DNA from: Whitmania pigra
Taxonomy: Eukaryota; Annelida; Clitellata; Hirudinida; Haemopidae
Reading direction: 5' to 3'
DNA: 64,000 bases
Assembly (NCBI GenBank): GCA_021613335.1
Contig: JAJTWR010000263.1
Location: 2,254,501 to 2,318,500, forward strand
The position numbers and the translations under genes were made by a program. The notes under the pieces were generated by a model. That model was not told where the DNA came from and ran no database searches. It saw nothing but the letters and a program-made list of their open reading frames with translations. This document shows positions 41,110-53,488 of the stretch, piece after piece; the first letter of the stretch is position 1, and each line of letters starts with the position of its first letter.

Positions 41110-43366
41110 CAGTAACTAAGCAAAATTTTAAAGTTAATAAACTAAACCTGAAGTGGTCTTTCAAATTTTGTGGTAATTTTTTCCTACACATTGCCCAAAC
41201 TGTAAAGTGGTAATTTATTTGTTTCAGGTATTTTCTAAAACATGTATTATTATTATTAGGAATACATTTTATTATTACCAAATAAAAACTAGTCTTGAGT
41301 AAACTGCCTTAGACAAAGTAACATAGTTGTGCCTTTGCACTTGAAGGACAAAGACAACTTAAGGCAAGCTTTTGTATCCAGTTTAATCAAAATGTAGAAA
41401 CATGGTAAAAAAAATGTTGTTACTGTACACACTGCCTAAGTTAACCTTTAGTAACAAAAAGTCAAGGTTCTTGAGACCAATAATGCTAAGATCACTTTCA
41501 ATCTATCACAACTTAAATTTTGGACCAAGACTACTTTATGCAGGAAGTGATACGTCACTCGAACCGACGGTGGTCTTGGAACCTTATTCGATCAAAGTTT
41601 TCAATGCGCTACATTTAAAATTGTAAGTGCTCTGGTCCATATGCGGTTGAGACGTGCGTTAATAAAGCTTTATATATTTTAGACACAGATCATTTAGTTG
41701 GATACCAAAATCACGTCAAATTTCAAACAAATAGGAAGGCATTTGTAATGTTGGTAGGTTTTATTTCACAAATCCAATTAAGCAACTAAGTCGCGTCAAA
41801 TATTCTTTTCGTTCATATGGGCACAAGTGCTGGTTGTACAAGTACCTACTTGTTTTCAGTCCCGTATTTTTAAAGGGTTGTTATGGTCCCACCCCACCCC
41901 TATTACTAGAAATAATTAAAAAACTCAAATCCTCAAACAAATGTACAATTTCTATAGGACAGGTAAATAATTAAATAAAATTAATTAATTAGGTTTTATG
42001 TCAACTATTATTTAAAAAAAAAATTAACATGAACTTTTGCAAATAAAATATTTGAACACCTATAGGTATATCCTGTATCCGGCCCAGATTGACTTAATAA
42101 TGACCATTAGTACATTTTAATACATTTGCTCTTTAGGCAAGATAATAATAATCTAATAATGCTCTCTATAAGAGAAGTCGCAGAAAAAATATGTTGACGA
42201 ATTCGTGCAACTAAGAGCCTAAAGTTTTGTTGTTGTAACGTTATTAGCGTTACCTTCGATCATAATTTTCATGTTTTTTGGAGTGTTTATAAATTTTCAA
42301 TTAAAACACTCAACTTCAAAACGCCTTTACTTAGTTGAAAAGCAAGAAATGCACCGAGTATTTAAGCACCTCTAACTAAAATTCATTACCAACTACATTT
42401 TGACACATGTTTGAAGTCCAGCTTTTTCCAAAGAGGAAGGGGGGAATCTTTGCAAAAGTTAAAGAGATTATCTTTTTTTTTTGCTTCTAGCCAAAATTCA
42501 GGGGGACAGACCCTTGCAAATGACCTGTTTTTGCAGCTAGTCTAAAGTAAGACGTCCAAATGACGTCCCTGCTGAAGGCATGAAATATCCACAGACTTAT
42601 GTAGACTGTTATTTGCTCTATATATTTCAGATAGAGAATTGCTTTATATATTATCATTTCTAACAGGTATAAATTTAAATGAAGCGCCTTATTAAGAAGT
42701 TTTCGTAAACGTTCTTAGCATTAAATGTAGTACGGTCACTATTTCAGGGTGCTTTACATTGGTAGGAACAGAAAACGAGGAACTCCCATGCAAACTCACA
42801 ACCATGCACAATCTCTTGGCACCTCCCCCTTTATGGAAATGTTTTGATTTGGACGCGTCCTTCACATCCATCCATTTTACTATCGGGATATGTTTTCGCT
42901 AATGGTGTTTTGCTTTGGACATTATTGTTCCAAATTGGTAGCATCATCAGAAATCTATTGGTGAGATTTTATATCATGCCGTAGCAGTGGGATTGGCAAC
43001 GCTGACTATCTCTCAGATATATTATATATTGCAAATTTTGCAAATTAGTTTTGCAAAAATATTTTTAAATATTTTGTGCGAATAAATTTGTTGTTGAATG
43101 TGAAACGACGACTAATGTGGTCTTCCTAACATAAGAGTGAAACATAGACATAAAATGGGGATTAATGCAGATTATTATATCCAAAGTTAAACTTGGCATT
43201 TGCTTATAATGTTGGTGTTTTAGTGACACAAATGCTTCACAGATTTTATCAAAAATTAAACCATGTTGATTGCCTGTGATAGTAAATATTTTTATAGTTT
43301 GCATTATTTTCTTACTCATTGCAATAATTAATCCCCTGCTGTTAGCAAAGATTTTAAATAACAATA
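41110..43366. other. Intergenic region with a MITE-like copy
   Basis: AT-rich DNA downstream of DAP3. Besides the repeat at about 42440-42575, nothing is recognised. An upstream exon of the zinc-finger gene could lie here (see that entry). Confidence 0.4.
42440..42575 (-). mobile_element. MITE-like dispersed repeat, copy 3
   Basis: Minus strand reads CAGGGACGTCATTTGGACGT, then TTTAGACTAG, AAAAACAGGTCATTTG, AGGGTCTGTCCCCCTGAATT and AGAAGCAAAAAAA. It matches the copies at 6290 and 26690 and shows the putative terminal sequence best. Confidence 0.55.
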
Positions 43367-45064
43367 ATGATCACTACTTACTTACAGGATGAAATAAATT
43401 CTGCTAAACTCAAGATGGAATCTTTATGCTCAAGAAGTAATGTTTTGGAAGAAAATGGGGATACCCCATTTTCTGAACTACCCTTAAACTCCTCTCAGAT
43501 AGGCATGAATAATTCTTCACATAAAATACATATGTCAAATGAGGAACAGGCTTTTGTCAGCAGTGAGGATGATTCCTTTGCCAATGGAAATAAAAATTCA
43601 TTTCAATGTGCTTCTGAGTTGCCTCAAGAAAACAAGTCTGTAGAGGGAACCCCTTCAACAATGGAAAAAATAAGCATGCTTCTAGGAGCTCATTTCCCAG
43701 AGGATTCCAAGCTCCTTGCAAATCCAAAGGGAATCATAAAGTCATATTTGTCTGTTGCAGCAGCTAATGACCCAGACAAATTTGACTCTTACAGGAAGTT
43801 ATGCGTTGCTCACGTTAACGAGTATTACAAACACCTCAAAGGTGATGCTGGTGCCTTGTGTCTGGTATGCAATGTGCCATGTCAACACTGGAACACTCTA
43901 CAACGCCACCTTCAAACACACATAAACTTTCGACCATTTTCTTGCGAGCTATGCGGAAGAACATTTTATAGCCAAAGCAAATTGAAAAGACATCAAGTCA
44001 TTCATAATGACATCAAACCCTATAAGTGTCCGGTTTGTGAGAGGCGACTCGGAAGACCAGAACACCTGAAAAGGCATCTTCTCGTCCACACTGACTCTAA
44101 ACCCTTTGGATGCTCAGGTTGTTCTCATACCACCAAACGTCTTGATGGGATAAGGAGGCACATCAAAAGAAAACATGGTGCTGATGGTGCAAAGATTGTT
44201 GAGATTGAAGTTCCCTTTGATTCTCAGGTACTTAGTAACGTTCAGCAAGCAGTTGTGTCCGCAGAAAGACCATCTATAGCACTCAAAGTTAAAAAAAAGA
44301 AAAAGAAGAAAAAATTAGGGATCGGCAATTCCGACCCAAATGCAAATACGACATCTGTTTGCCCCAATGGCTCAGAGTCTGGTTCAAATTTAATAGGTTC
44401 AGAATCACGTTCTGGTAAAAATTCTTTAGAAGGAACGAATGCATCTCAGAGTGATTGCCTTCCAAAGGGCAATGATGATGATCTATCTGATGTTGGCTCT
44501 GGTTTTGGAGCCTGTGATCTGAGGATGTTTACCAATGACTCTGAGGCTGGATTTACAACAGAGAATCAAATGAAAAATTGTAAAGAAAGATTTCCTAGCT
44601 GTGGTCAAAAGCTTTCTCATGTGAATAATGAAAAGCCATCATGCAGGCTTCTAGTTCCATCTCATCCTATGCATCTCCTGTATCAAAAACTAACTCGCTC
44701 ACCACCAATCACCGATGATCTCAATGCCCACAGCAACCCACTGAGGACGACTGGCAACAATCAGAGTTTCAACTCAGATCTGAGGAATCTGCCCCATCCT
44801 GAGATCTTTCCAACCAATTCTATTCCCTCCGATCAGCAGAGATATCTTCCGTCCTCTGGCAATGGTACACCAAATAATTCCAGGCACGTCAACTCCATGC
44901 TGCTCAACCCCTCCTCAGCAAACTCAAATCTCAATCATTATTCTCATCCATCTGAATTGAGTTCACTTCCAGCTGAAATGATGATTTCTCAATATTTTCA
45001 AAGTCACCAAAGGTTTGCCCCTCCTGTGTGGGGTTTTGCTAATCCAAATTATCCGAATTACTGA
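43367..45064 (+). CDS. Four-finger C2H2 zinc-finger protein
   Basis: An open frame of 565 codons ending TGA at 45064. Four consecutive C2H2 fingers occupy about residues 163-272: CLVCNVPCQHWNTLQRHLQT.H, CELCGRTFYSQSKLKRHQVI.H, CPVCERRLGRPEHLKRHLLV.H and CSGCSHTTKRLDGIRRHIKR.H. The first two Krueppel-type linkers are fairly normal (NFRPFSC, NDIKPYKC), and a third reads TDSKPFGC. A run of eight lysines follows within KVKKKKKKKKLG, a likely nuclear localisation signal, then a Ser/Asn-rich tail. A probable DNA-binding transcription factor; I do not recognise the orthologue. The first codons (MITTYLQ) end in TTACAG before GATGAA, which looks like a splice acceptor. The true N-terminus may therefore be in an upstream exon, or at the Met near 43414. 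Confidence 0.85.
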   Translation: MITTYLQDEINSAKLKMESLCSRSNVLEENGDTPFSELPLNSSQIGMNNSSHKIHMSNEEQAFVSSEDDSFANGNKNSFQCASELPQENKSVEGTPSTMEKISMLLGAHFPEDSKLLANPKGIIKSYLSVAAANDPDKFDSYRKLCVAHVNEYYKHLKGDAGALCLVCNVPCQHWNTLQRHLQTHINFRPFSCELCGRTFYSQSKLKRHQVIHNDIKPYKCPVCERRLGRPEHLKRHLLVHTDSKPFGCSGCSHTTKRLDGIRRHIKRKHGADGAKIVEIEVPFDSQVLSNVQQAVVSAERPSIALKVKKKKKKKKLGIGNSDPNANTTSVCPNGSESGSNLIGSESRSGKNSLEGTNASQSDCLPKGNDDDLSDVGSGFGACDLRMFTNDSEAGFTTENQMKNCKERFPSCGQKLSHVNNEKPSCRLLVPSHPMHLLYQKLTRSPPITDDLNAHSNPLRTTGNNQSFNSDLRNLPHPEIFPTNSIPSDQQRYLPSSGNGTPNNSRHVNSMLLNPSSANSNLNHYSHPSELSSLPAEMMISQYFQSHQRFAPPVWGFANPNYPNY

Positions 45065-45324
45065 ACATTTTCTGAAGACATTAATTTAAAATTATGTTGG
45101 AATTTTTGGCTATTATTCAGCATGTATAAACAAAACATCTAGATTATCTTCTATGTAATTGTGCTGTATATATTATCATTCTATTTGACTTTCTTGTATC
45201 ATATCATGTATGTTCCAAAACAAGTAACGGTCAGTTCCCAAGTTTTGAATAGACGATCATGTTAACTACAGTGGTTGTTTTTTTTTAATTCATAAGTACG
45301 AAGGTCTTTTTGGTCTTGTTAGGT

Positions 45325-47885
45325 TTATATAACTTTTAGCTGTTTCCCAACAGCAACAAAAGAATCAACAGCTTTGTTGACTTCATCTAGAGAATGAGAG
45401 GCTGATAATTGGACTCTGATTCTGGCTTTGCCTGAAAGTGGACACAATATATTCAAATATGTGAATATCCAGGTCATTTGTACTAAAATCAAAAATGCCA
45501 GTTACCTTTAGGAACAACAGGGAAGGAGAATCCAATGACAAATATACCTTTTTCTGAAGTTTTAGAAAAAGAGTTAGAGAATTATCGTATTAAAAAGATA
45601 TTTTCTCACCTAGCATAGCATCGGCAAAAGCCACCGCAAGTTTGGCATCTCCTAGCATCACTGGGCAAATAGGATGGTCCTTATCACCCTTGTAAAAAAG
45701 ATTATTTGTTACTATTTGCTATTCAAATATTTCAACAATAAATTATTACCAGGACATTGAAGCCAGCATCTGCCATCCTATTTCTGAAAAGGTGTGTATT
45801 TGCAGCCAATTTATTGACGAGATCAGGAGATTCCATTATCAGGTCTAGTGACTAGATAGGAAAAATCATTTTATTAATGTAACCATAGGACATCATCAAC
45901 AACAAGTTTTAATTTATTTAATGCATATGTATGTCTCCTATCATGTACCAAGTCAAGTTGTATCAAACATTAGTTACATTAAACTTAATAACATAACCAG
46001 CATATACTTTAAATAAAATTTTTGGGTATGCTAAAAGCCTCTTGTAAATTTCTCTTTTAAAGTTTTAAAGGATATCTAAGTAAAAGGCATGGATATATTG
46101 CACATAAGCATAGAATTGTTTGATATAGCAGAATCTTGTCAGATGTTTTTATAATAAATTACGTTATAGTCTGAAAAAAACCTTAGAAGCAGCTGCAACA
46201 ACAGCTGGTGGCAAGGAATTTGAAAATAGATATGGTCTTGCCCTGTTTCTCAAAAGATCAATAAGTATCTTTGGCCCAGTTGTGTAACCACCTTTGGAAA
46301 CAATAGTAATTTACTTGTTGGCATAGCATAAGAAACCTAGTTATTATATAATGAATCACGTGGTGTGCGGGGTTGGCTCAGAGGGTAGCATGCCTGCAAA
46401 TTATGGTAAAAGCAACCAAAACTGTTATGCAACTTCCACAAAGCGCCTCTTGGACGCGGCGCTATATAAATGGTTGAGCACCCCCGATGCTTGCGCTTGT
46501 GGCACTACACAAATAAAACTTATCATTATCTTAGCATTACATATCATAGACTCATGGCACCTGCTGCTCCCCCAAGGGCTTTGCCCAGAGTTGAATTGAT
46601 GATGTCTGATCTTCCATTTAGTTCAAAATATTCTTCTGTTCCTCTATAAATAAAGATTCAGATTTTGTAGTATTGGCCTTAATAATTTAATGATAAGTTG
46701 CTTTGCTGACCTTCCTGTCTTGCCAAAAAATCCAGTGGCATGACTTTCATCAATGAAAATTAATGCATTGTATTTTAGAGCAAGGTCGCTTATATCCCTG
46801 AAATAACAATTCTTTGTTATTAATTACATCTACAAGTATATGAGTCAACTTGTCTCTGCAATCTAACTTGAGGGGTGCAACATTGCCATCCATGCTGAAA
46901 ACTCCATCGGTGACAATGAGCCTCAACCTGCAGCCCTGTGTTGCAGCCAGTTTGCTTTCCAAATCTGAAGTTTGCATGAACATGTAAGTAAATATAATTC
47001 CCATTCTAAAACATTTTACAGGCATTTTTACTTCAACTAATTATACCCAAAATGATTTACAAAACAAATTTTGAAAAATAGAGGCAATCATAAAACAATC
47101 ATAGAAACAATCATTAAAAAAAGCTGGCCTTTCATGTCTCTGTGGAGATAGCGATGACGCTGAGCTTTACAAAGTCTAATGCCATCTATGATAGAAGCAT
47201 GGTTCAATTCATCAGATATCACAGCATCATTGTCATTTAGGACTGTCTCAAATGTAGCCGCGTTGGCATCAAAGCAGCTGCTGAAGAGAATGGCATCTTC
47301 TCGGCCATGAAATTTTGCTATCTTCTTCTCCAACTCTTTATGAATATCCTAAGTTTCAAATGATAAATTTGATAAATTTTACTTCTTTTTGCCATAATCT
47401 GCTTCTAGTAGGCAGATATTTAAATGTAGTAAATATTACTTATATTGCTTATAATGCATATATTTCATAAAAACCAAGTGATTGACATGCCTGAGTTCCA
47501 CAAATGAATCTCACAGAACTCAAGCCACTTCCATGGGTGTCCAACTGTGCCTTGGCAGCTTTAATGACTTCAGGATGACTCTAAAAATATCATTTTGAAT
47601 TTCTCTTCATATATTTGCAGATTTATTTGATGCGAAAAAAGCAAAAAATTACAGAAAGGCCAAGGTAATTGTTAGCACAAAAGTTGAGGACTTTGTCTTT
47701 GCGAGTTGTGACCCCAATTTGTGAAGATTGTTTTGTTGTTATGATTCGTTCACTCTTCCAAACACCAGCATCTCTGATCCCCTGGAGCTCGTCTTCTATG
47801 ATTTTGTAGAAAGCAGCTTGAGTGGAACTCGAGCATCTTGGGGTAACAAACCCAAAAATTTGTTTGGCAAAATGAAAGTTGCCAC
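45325..47885 (-). CDS. GCAT: Glycine C-acetyltransferase (2-amino-3-ketobutyrate CoA ligase), N-terminal exon not found
   Basis: GCAT is a PLP enzyme of the mitochondrial matrix that, with threonine dehydrogenase, turns threonine into glycine and acetyl-CoA. Eleven exons: 47885-47653, 47580-47491, 47348-47129, 46964-46868, 46797-46711, 46643-46561, 46291-46182, 45851-45750, 45688-45610, 45553-45506 and 45431-45325 (TAA). They encode 417 residues (human 419 in full). Landmarks are [78 protein letters not shown] and the PLP lysine in [11 protein letters not shown]. Two neighbouring introns use GC donors: CAG|GCATGT after 47491 and AAAG|GCCAGC after 47129. The codon phases leave no alternative. 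The first exon begins at an acceptor (phase 1), and the upstream start is unresolved; an open stretch 48336-48126 could supply it. Confidence 0.93.
46371..46525 (+). mobile_element. tRNA-derived SINE with an L2-like 3' tail, in a GCAT intron
   Basis: The head is GTTGGCTCAGAGGGTAGCAT (A-box-like). The tail AAGCGCC..TTGGACGCGGCGC, then TATATAAATGGTTG, resembles the GCGCTATATAAAT tail shared by many animal SINEs and L2-like LINEs. It lies in the intron between exons 46643-46561 and 46291-46182. Confidence 0.65.
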
Positions 47886-48690
47886 CTAGAAAAAATATCA
47901 TTACCACTTTAAGGTCAGGAGCAATTCCATTTAATTTTAATTTCAGATTAAGATATAATTAACAATTAAAAAGATATTAAAAGATATCTAGATAATATTC
48001 GACTATAATTGAACACACGTTCCATGCTTTATTCATAAGTTAATATGAATTCACTAATCGATGCAATTGTGTTTAAAAAATTGTTCATTTTGTATACAGT
48101 TGGATCATGCTTACTTTTCTTCAGAGAATGCATGATGACAAAACGATCGCAACAACTGCAAGCTCACAACCGGTCTCACTAAGCACACCTGTCCGACTAA
48201 AGCTTATATCATCTGCTACACATTTTATTGCAATTTTATGTGGCCTAAGTTCTGCTATTCGGCCGTCAGCCACGTCGCCTACTCTTTTGAAGAAGCTGTT
48301 TGTTTGTTTCATTGTTTCATCCTTTGTGCGAAACAATAGGTCCTTAAAGTAGTCAGTTTTCGAATGATTCGTTGAAAACTTTGAGAAATAATGCGCTTCA
48401 GATCGGAATTTTTGCTTGCTTGGTAATCTTATTATAATATTACAACAATAATTATAGTATCAGCCGGAGCAACTCTGACTTTAGATCGCATAACTGAAAA
48501 ACAGTAGTTTTGGAATAAAGCTGTTAATGGCATAATGCAAATGCCTAAAATCAGACTAATCGACACGACGGAATGTTAAAAATATTAATAACCTTATTTA
48601 TTTAATCAGAAGAAGAATTATATATGACTGTACTAAATTTAAGAAAAATCATCTGCTACTCAGATCACTGAATTCGTAGTTAAGTTCATT
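47886..48690. other. GCAT upstream region
   Basis: It should contain the first GCAT exon and promoter. A minus-strand open stretch (48336-48126) has a GGACAG|GTGTGC donor in the phase needed by exon 47885, but its protein does not look like a presequence. I do not call it. Confidence 0.35.
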
Positions 48691-48699
48691 GTTAAGCTG

Positions 48700-49793
48700 G
48701 AATCTATCGGTCATATTGTGAGCTCATAACTGCTTCACTGCGTTTTGATTGGGCCCTGAACGTGGACTTGACTGAGTTCTAGGTTCTTGGTTTCCTAGCT
48801 TCGCTTTTACCTCACTGGCCACTGATGCTCCTGTCATTTCGATCGAGAAGGGCTATCATGACCTCTTGACCGTTAACCTTCAAAATTTCGAAAAGCTCTC
48901 AAATATTAATTTTCATGGAACTACAAATTAAAAATTTAAAAACAAATTTTCCGCGCTTTTCTTTAAGTAAAGTTTTTTTTTAACAGCTTCAAAATTCAGT
49001 CCATCGCCAAGTTCCTCTAGATGATCGAAAGCAGTTTTTTTATTAACATAAGTTTGGAGAATGAGCGATCACAGCTAGCAGCACTAATAGCCTGGGTTAG
49101 GATTATAAGCGACAGAATCCCCAAGGTGATATCTCTGTACGAAGCTCAAAAGTTGAAGGGGTCCATCGATGCTATAGGTTCCCGAAGCTTCCACAAAATA
49201 CTTCAATCTCTTCCTTTTGGCAAGGAACTCTTTTTTATAATAATTATCATCAAACATAGTGTGAGAAAGGCATATTTGTTTGCAAGACCATGAACTTGCT
49301 GAATATTGCTAGATATTTTCTCAGTCAATCTGTCGACAGCATTTCCCGTCTCAACTTAGCGATGTATTAGTCAATTCTTCACCATCTATTCGTTTCTTTT
49401 TGCGGATTCAACACTCCATGGTTACCCAATTTCAGAAAAGAATTTTTTGGATTCGTCTATTGCACTGTCTCTTTCTACGGAATAACGCTTCGCTTTCCTT
49501 CACTCTCTTCATTATGGACCTCCATTGAAAAGTCACACAAAGATTATGAAAAATACAAAATGGATGGAAACTTCAGACTACTCACGAATAAAATATAAAA
49601 TCTGGTCTTGATATAGAACGAGTTGACTTTATTTAATATTTCACGTACATCAATCGATACGTTATACCAAATTGAAATCTGATCCTTCAATGGACATAAC
49701 AGTAAAACTTGCAAAAGTGGGAGGCAATTTTTAAAATTTTTATGTATTCTCTCAAAAAAACCGCCTCTCCCTTGATATGCCACTGGTTTGGAC
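48700..49793 (-). mobile_element. Decayed hAT element, ZMYM1-like transposase type
   Basis: The minus strand begins at about 49793 with CAGTGGCATATCAAGGGAGA, a typical hAT end and similar to the end at 62892. An early frame has MKRVKESEALFRRKRQCN. Near the far side, stop-broken translation gives SAASCDRSFSKLMLIKKLLS, which matches the diagnostic A-AERSFSKLKLIK dimerisation motif of ZMYM1-like hAT transposases. The far end is unclear. Confidence 0.6.
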
Positions 49794-50504
49794 AAACAAC
49801 TAGACTATTACAGTAATACTATTACTTGAGCTGGGAGCTGAATATTGTTGGACACTGAACTTCGTCGCTACAATATTTATTTATTATTTATTATTTATTT
49901 GATTATTACATAACTGAGAATACTACAATATACACTCCGCCCAATATATATAGGAAGTACCCATTTTGAGACGATATCTCAACTAATACATTACGAAAAT
50001 TTCTAAACTTTTAGTATGTTTTGTAAATAGTGCTTCAAAAATTATGTATTATATTTGGTGAAGTATTATTTTTAAACTTATTAAAAAATTCCAAAAATGT
50101 GCCCAAAAAAGATAGGAAGTAAACGTCAAAAGTCAATAACAACAATAACAATTTATTTTTTTAAAAAGTTATCTGATATGAAATTATGTTTTTTTTCTTT
50201 TCCATTATTTCAAAACACCTTTTGACTATCGATAAAATTAATTTTAAATTAAATGTATTTTTTTAATTTATTTCATTAATTTACCACTTTCGAAGAAAAA
50301 ATTAGTAGTTGTGATTTCGCCCCCCTTAAATCCGCTCAACGGTTCCAGATCCGCTGCTCACCTTGCAGAAGGAAAATGAGTAGTCCGAGGTCCCGCACGT
50401 TTCTTCTGCATGTTCTACTGCTTTCTCTGTCTCCGGTACATTCTGCCTACGTTTTTAGCTTTTTTCAGGGGCGGAAAAATGAAGAGAAGAACATCTTTTT
50501 TGAG
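49794..50504. other. AT-rich spacer with an LTR fragment
   Basis: 49846-49866 repeats the first 21 bp of the solo LTR at 35090. The rest is AT-rich and unassigned. 50340-50500 is less AT-rich but has no recognisable feature. Confidence 0.4.
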
Positions 50505-52330
50505 CCCGATTACTCTAGCAGCGGTCCGCAGCGTTCGGCAGCGGTGAGGGGGGTCCGGTTTTACGCAAAATTTGAGTCTCGTAAACATAGAAATTATATA
50601 AATGACACATAAAGTTATTAAATTACTCCCTTTTGAATAGAGATATCCCACTTCAATGCGTCACGAATGATGACCGCCCAAGCAGTTCGTAGGGTTTCCG
50701 ACGTCGCCAAGTAGACCGTATGGGCTGCATGGAAACCTATTATAGCATATATCATCTTGTAGGGCTAGTAAATATCTTCAAAATGAAATATACTATGGCA
50801 CAATTCCATGTACCAAAGTTGAGATATCGTGCCTCAAAGTTTTACATACGACCGAATCACTGCGGTTATATCTCGTAGCATAGCCATTTCGTTCTTTTAG
50901 TTGTGGATACAACTTCAGAAAGTTTATTTCTATAAGATCCTTTAGGAATAAAGTCCAACGACGAGGAATTGTTACGGGAATTTAGAAATTTCTTGACAAC
51001 CTTAAAGCAAGCCTTCAAGGACGTATCTAGTTATTCAATTGGCAAGCTTCCACCAATGAGACGATAGAATGATGGTCACAGCTGCGGCATATACATTTGC
51101 AAGTTCATGTTGAGGCTGGACAAGGAAGAAGACGTTTGTGGTGAATTTGACGAACATATGCTGAGGAGAGAATTCATGGACAACATCCTCCAAGCATCTG
51201 AACAGTTAACCAATGTATGCCTATATTGCTGACAATAAGACGGAGACACTACCTGGGTGCAATGTTACAATTGCCAGCGTTGGGTACATGTCAAATGCAC
51301 CGAAATTGTTAGAACATACAAAGAGTGGACTGAGGAAGAATTTCCCTGTATATTTTGTAAAAAAATAAATTAGAGTATTGTTATATTAATGTGGTTAACT
51401 AGGTATTTTGGTGTACTTTATTATCAATAATCGATGGAGCTGCATAATTGCATTAGACAACAGATCAAAAATGTTATGATAATTATATTACTAATTTTAT
51501 TGTAATTATAACCAAAAATTAATTACGCAATAATAACTTTCATTACTGCGCCACCACAATAATTATATTATGAGTTTTAAGATGATATCACAACAATTCC
51601 ATGTTTTACACTTAGGCCACAAGATATAACCGCAGTGTTTCGGTCGTCTGTAAAACTTTGAGGCGTGATATCTCAACTTTGGTACATGGAATTGTGCCAT
51701 GGTATATGTCATTTTGCAGATATTTATTAGCCCTACAAGATGATATATGCCGTACTAGGTTTCCATGCAGCCAATAGGGTCTACCTGGCGACATCGGAAA
51801 CCCTACGAACTGCTTGGGCGGTCATCATTCGTGACGCATTGAAGTGGGATATCTCTATTCAAAAGGGAGTAATTTAATAACTTTATGTGTCATTTTGAAG
51901 ATAAATGTCAGCACTATAGTGCTAAATAGATATTGTAGCAATCACATGTTTTATAAGTCACTTAAGCCACAAGATATAACCGCAGTGTTTCGGTCGTCTG
52001 TTAAACTTTGAGGCGTGATATCTCAACTTTGGCACATGGAATTGTACCACTCTGGTATATGTCATTTTGAAGATATTTATTAGCCCTACAAGATGATATA
52101 AACCACAATAGATTTCTATGTTAAAAAGTTTTAGTTTATAACAAATTATTTTTTGCAAGCAATTTTTATAATAATAAAATTTAGTAAATTTAATAATTTT
52201 ATAATATTCAGAAAGGTCATTATCTCCCCTTTCGAAATATGTATCATTTATATAATTTCTATGTTTACGAGACCCAAATTTTGCGAAAAACCGGACCCCC
52301 CCTCACCGCTGCCGACCGCTGCTAGAATCA
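50505..52330. mobile_element. Foldback-type DNA element with long inverted repeats
   Basis: Outer inverted ends: 50513-50605 (CTAGCAGCGGTCC...GGTGAGGGGGGTCCGG) is the reverse complement of 52255-52327. Inner arms: about 50600-50880 is inverted relative to 51610-51905 (shared CGGTTATATCTCGT/ACAAGATATAACCG, TCCATGTACCAAAGTTGAG, CAAGCAGTTCGTAGGGTTTC). A further partial copy of the inner arm sits at 51957-52130. The arms enclose a unique 700-bp core with a broken Ulp1-PHD reading frame. Confidence 0.85.
50963..51373 (+). pseudogene. Broken Ulp1-like protease plus PHD-finger reading frame
   Basis: One frame of 137 codons with three internal stops, ending TAG at 51373. The first part, GHSCGIYICKFMLRL, matches the catalytic-Cys block of Ulp1/SENP (C48) proteases. 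The second part has Cys/His spacing of a PHD finger: VCLYC, TTWVQCYNCQRWVHVKC and EFPCIFCKK, with the usual Trp before His. It lies within the inverted-repeat element, so it is element-borne. Ulp1 domains are known in several eukaryotic DNA transposons (for example KDZ and some Mutator types). No transposase core is visible here. Confidence 0.75.
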
Positions 52331-53488
52331 CCGACATGAAGTCACTCTTCCTGAGCTTGCCATGGCCTTACACTTTAAGACTGAAATGAAATTACAGCTA
52401 AATAACTGTATTCGTCGCTTTATTTATTTATAATTATTTATAATTTATATGATAAATAAAAATAGTAAATAGTTTTAAGGAGTTGAACGAACACAGAATA
52501 CTTATATCACTGTGTTGCTATTAGAAGATTCCACCTCCATCGCTCCCCTATATAAATTTAGTAGTTAGTAAGAAATTGTTTAAATAATTAAATCTACATA
52601 CTTATACTGATTGAACTGAAATAATTTCAGATATGGTGGGTTATATTTATAGAACAAATCATAATCAGTGCTACATTCTAAACACACAATCTGAAACACA
52701 TTGAGGTAGAGAAAGTTTATTTAATATAAATCATGATACCAAAGAAATAAAGCATTATATCTTCAGAAAATTCCATAACCTTTCAAAGCAAAAATTTATG
52801 TGTAAATGACCCAACTTAACTAAATTACTTATAATATAATAAACCAGAAAAAAACAGTTTAAACAATGTCACTTCCAATACAGAAGATAAATAACATAAC
52901 ACATTATCCCTTGAATATCAGATTATGCCATGCACTTAAAACATTGTTACATCATTTGCAAAATGCCCAATTTTGAAGATATTTCTCCAGAAATTATCTT
53001 GATTGATATTGATGCAAGACAGTATCATCCATAAAACAGTCACCACAAATACATTTACAGTTACTCATCACTGGCCTAAAGACATCAAGATATCACAAAT
53101 ATAATTTATTAGTTTAAACATTTGATTACAAGAAGATAAATCATGATGCATCCTTAAAATGAAGGTCGGTTGGTGAAACAAATTAGAGATTACGAAAGTC
53201 AAAATAATTGATACAAACAAATCACACATAACTAGTGCGTGAACAGAACTCTGTTGGGACTCACATCAAACTCAAGACATTGTGACAATGGGAGAAAAGA
53301 GATAAAGAAATTCTGGTCAAAATCTATTGCATTTGATTTGAAAATGACCAACGTCCAAAGCCTCAATTAAGAGTTAACTGAGAGATTAAAAGAAAAAGTT
53401 AAACAAAAAGATGTATTAAATATGATCCCTCATAGAAACAAAACTTAAAAATACATGATATGGTTTGCTATACCGATAATCACCACAC
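52331..53488. other. AT-rich intergenic DNA
   Basis: I see no gene, RNA or repeat in this stretch. Confidence 0.4.

Noticed and set aside
48126..48336. First exon of GCAT (minus-strand 71-codon frame)
   Set aside because: The donor phase would fit, but the peptide is not presequence-like and nothing else supports it.
49021..49293. Plus-strand 90-codon open frame
   Set aside because: The opposite strand carries the ZMYM1-like hAT dimerisation motif, so this frame is its shadow.
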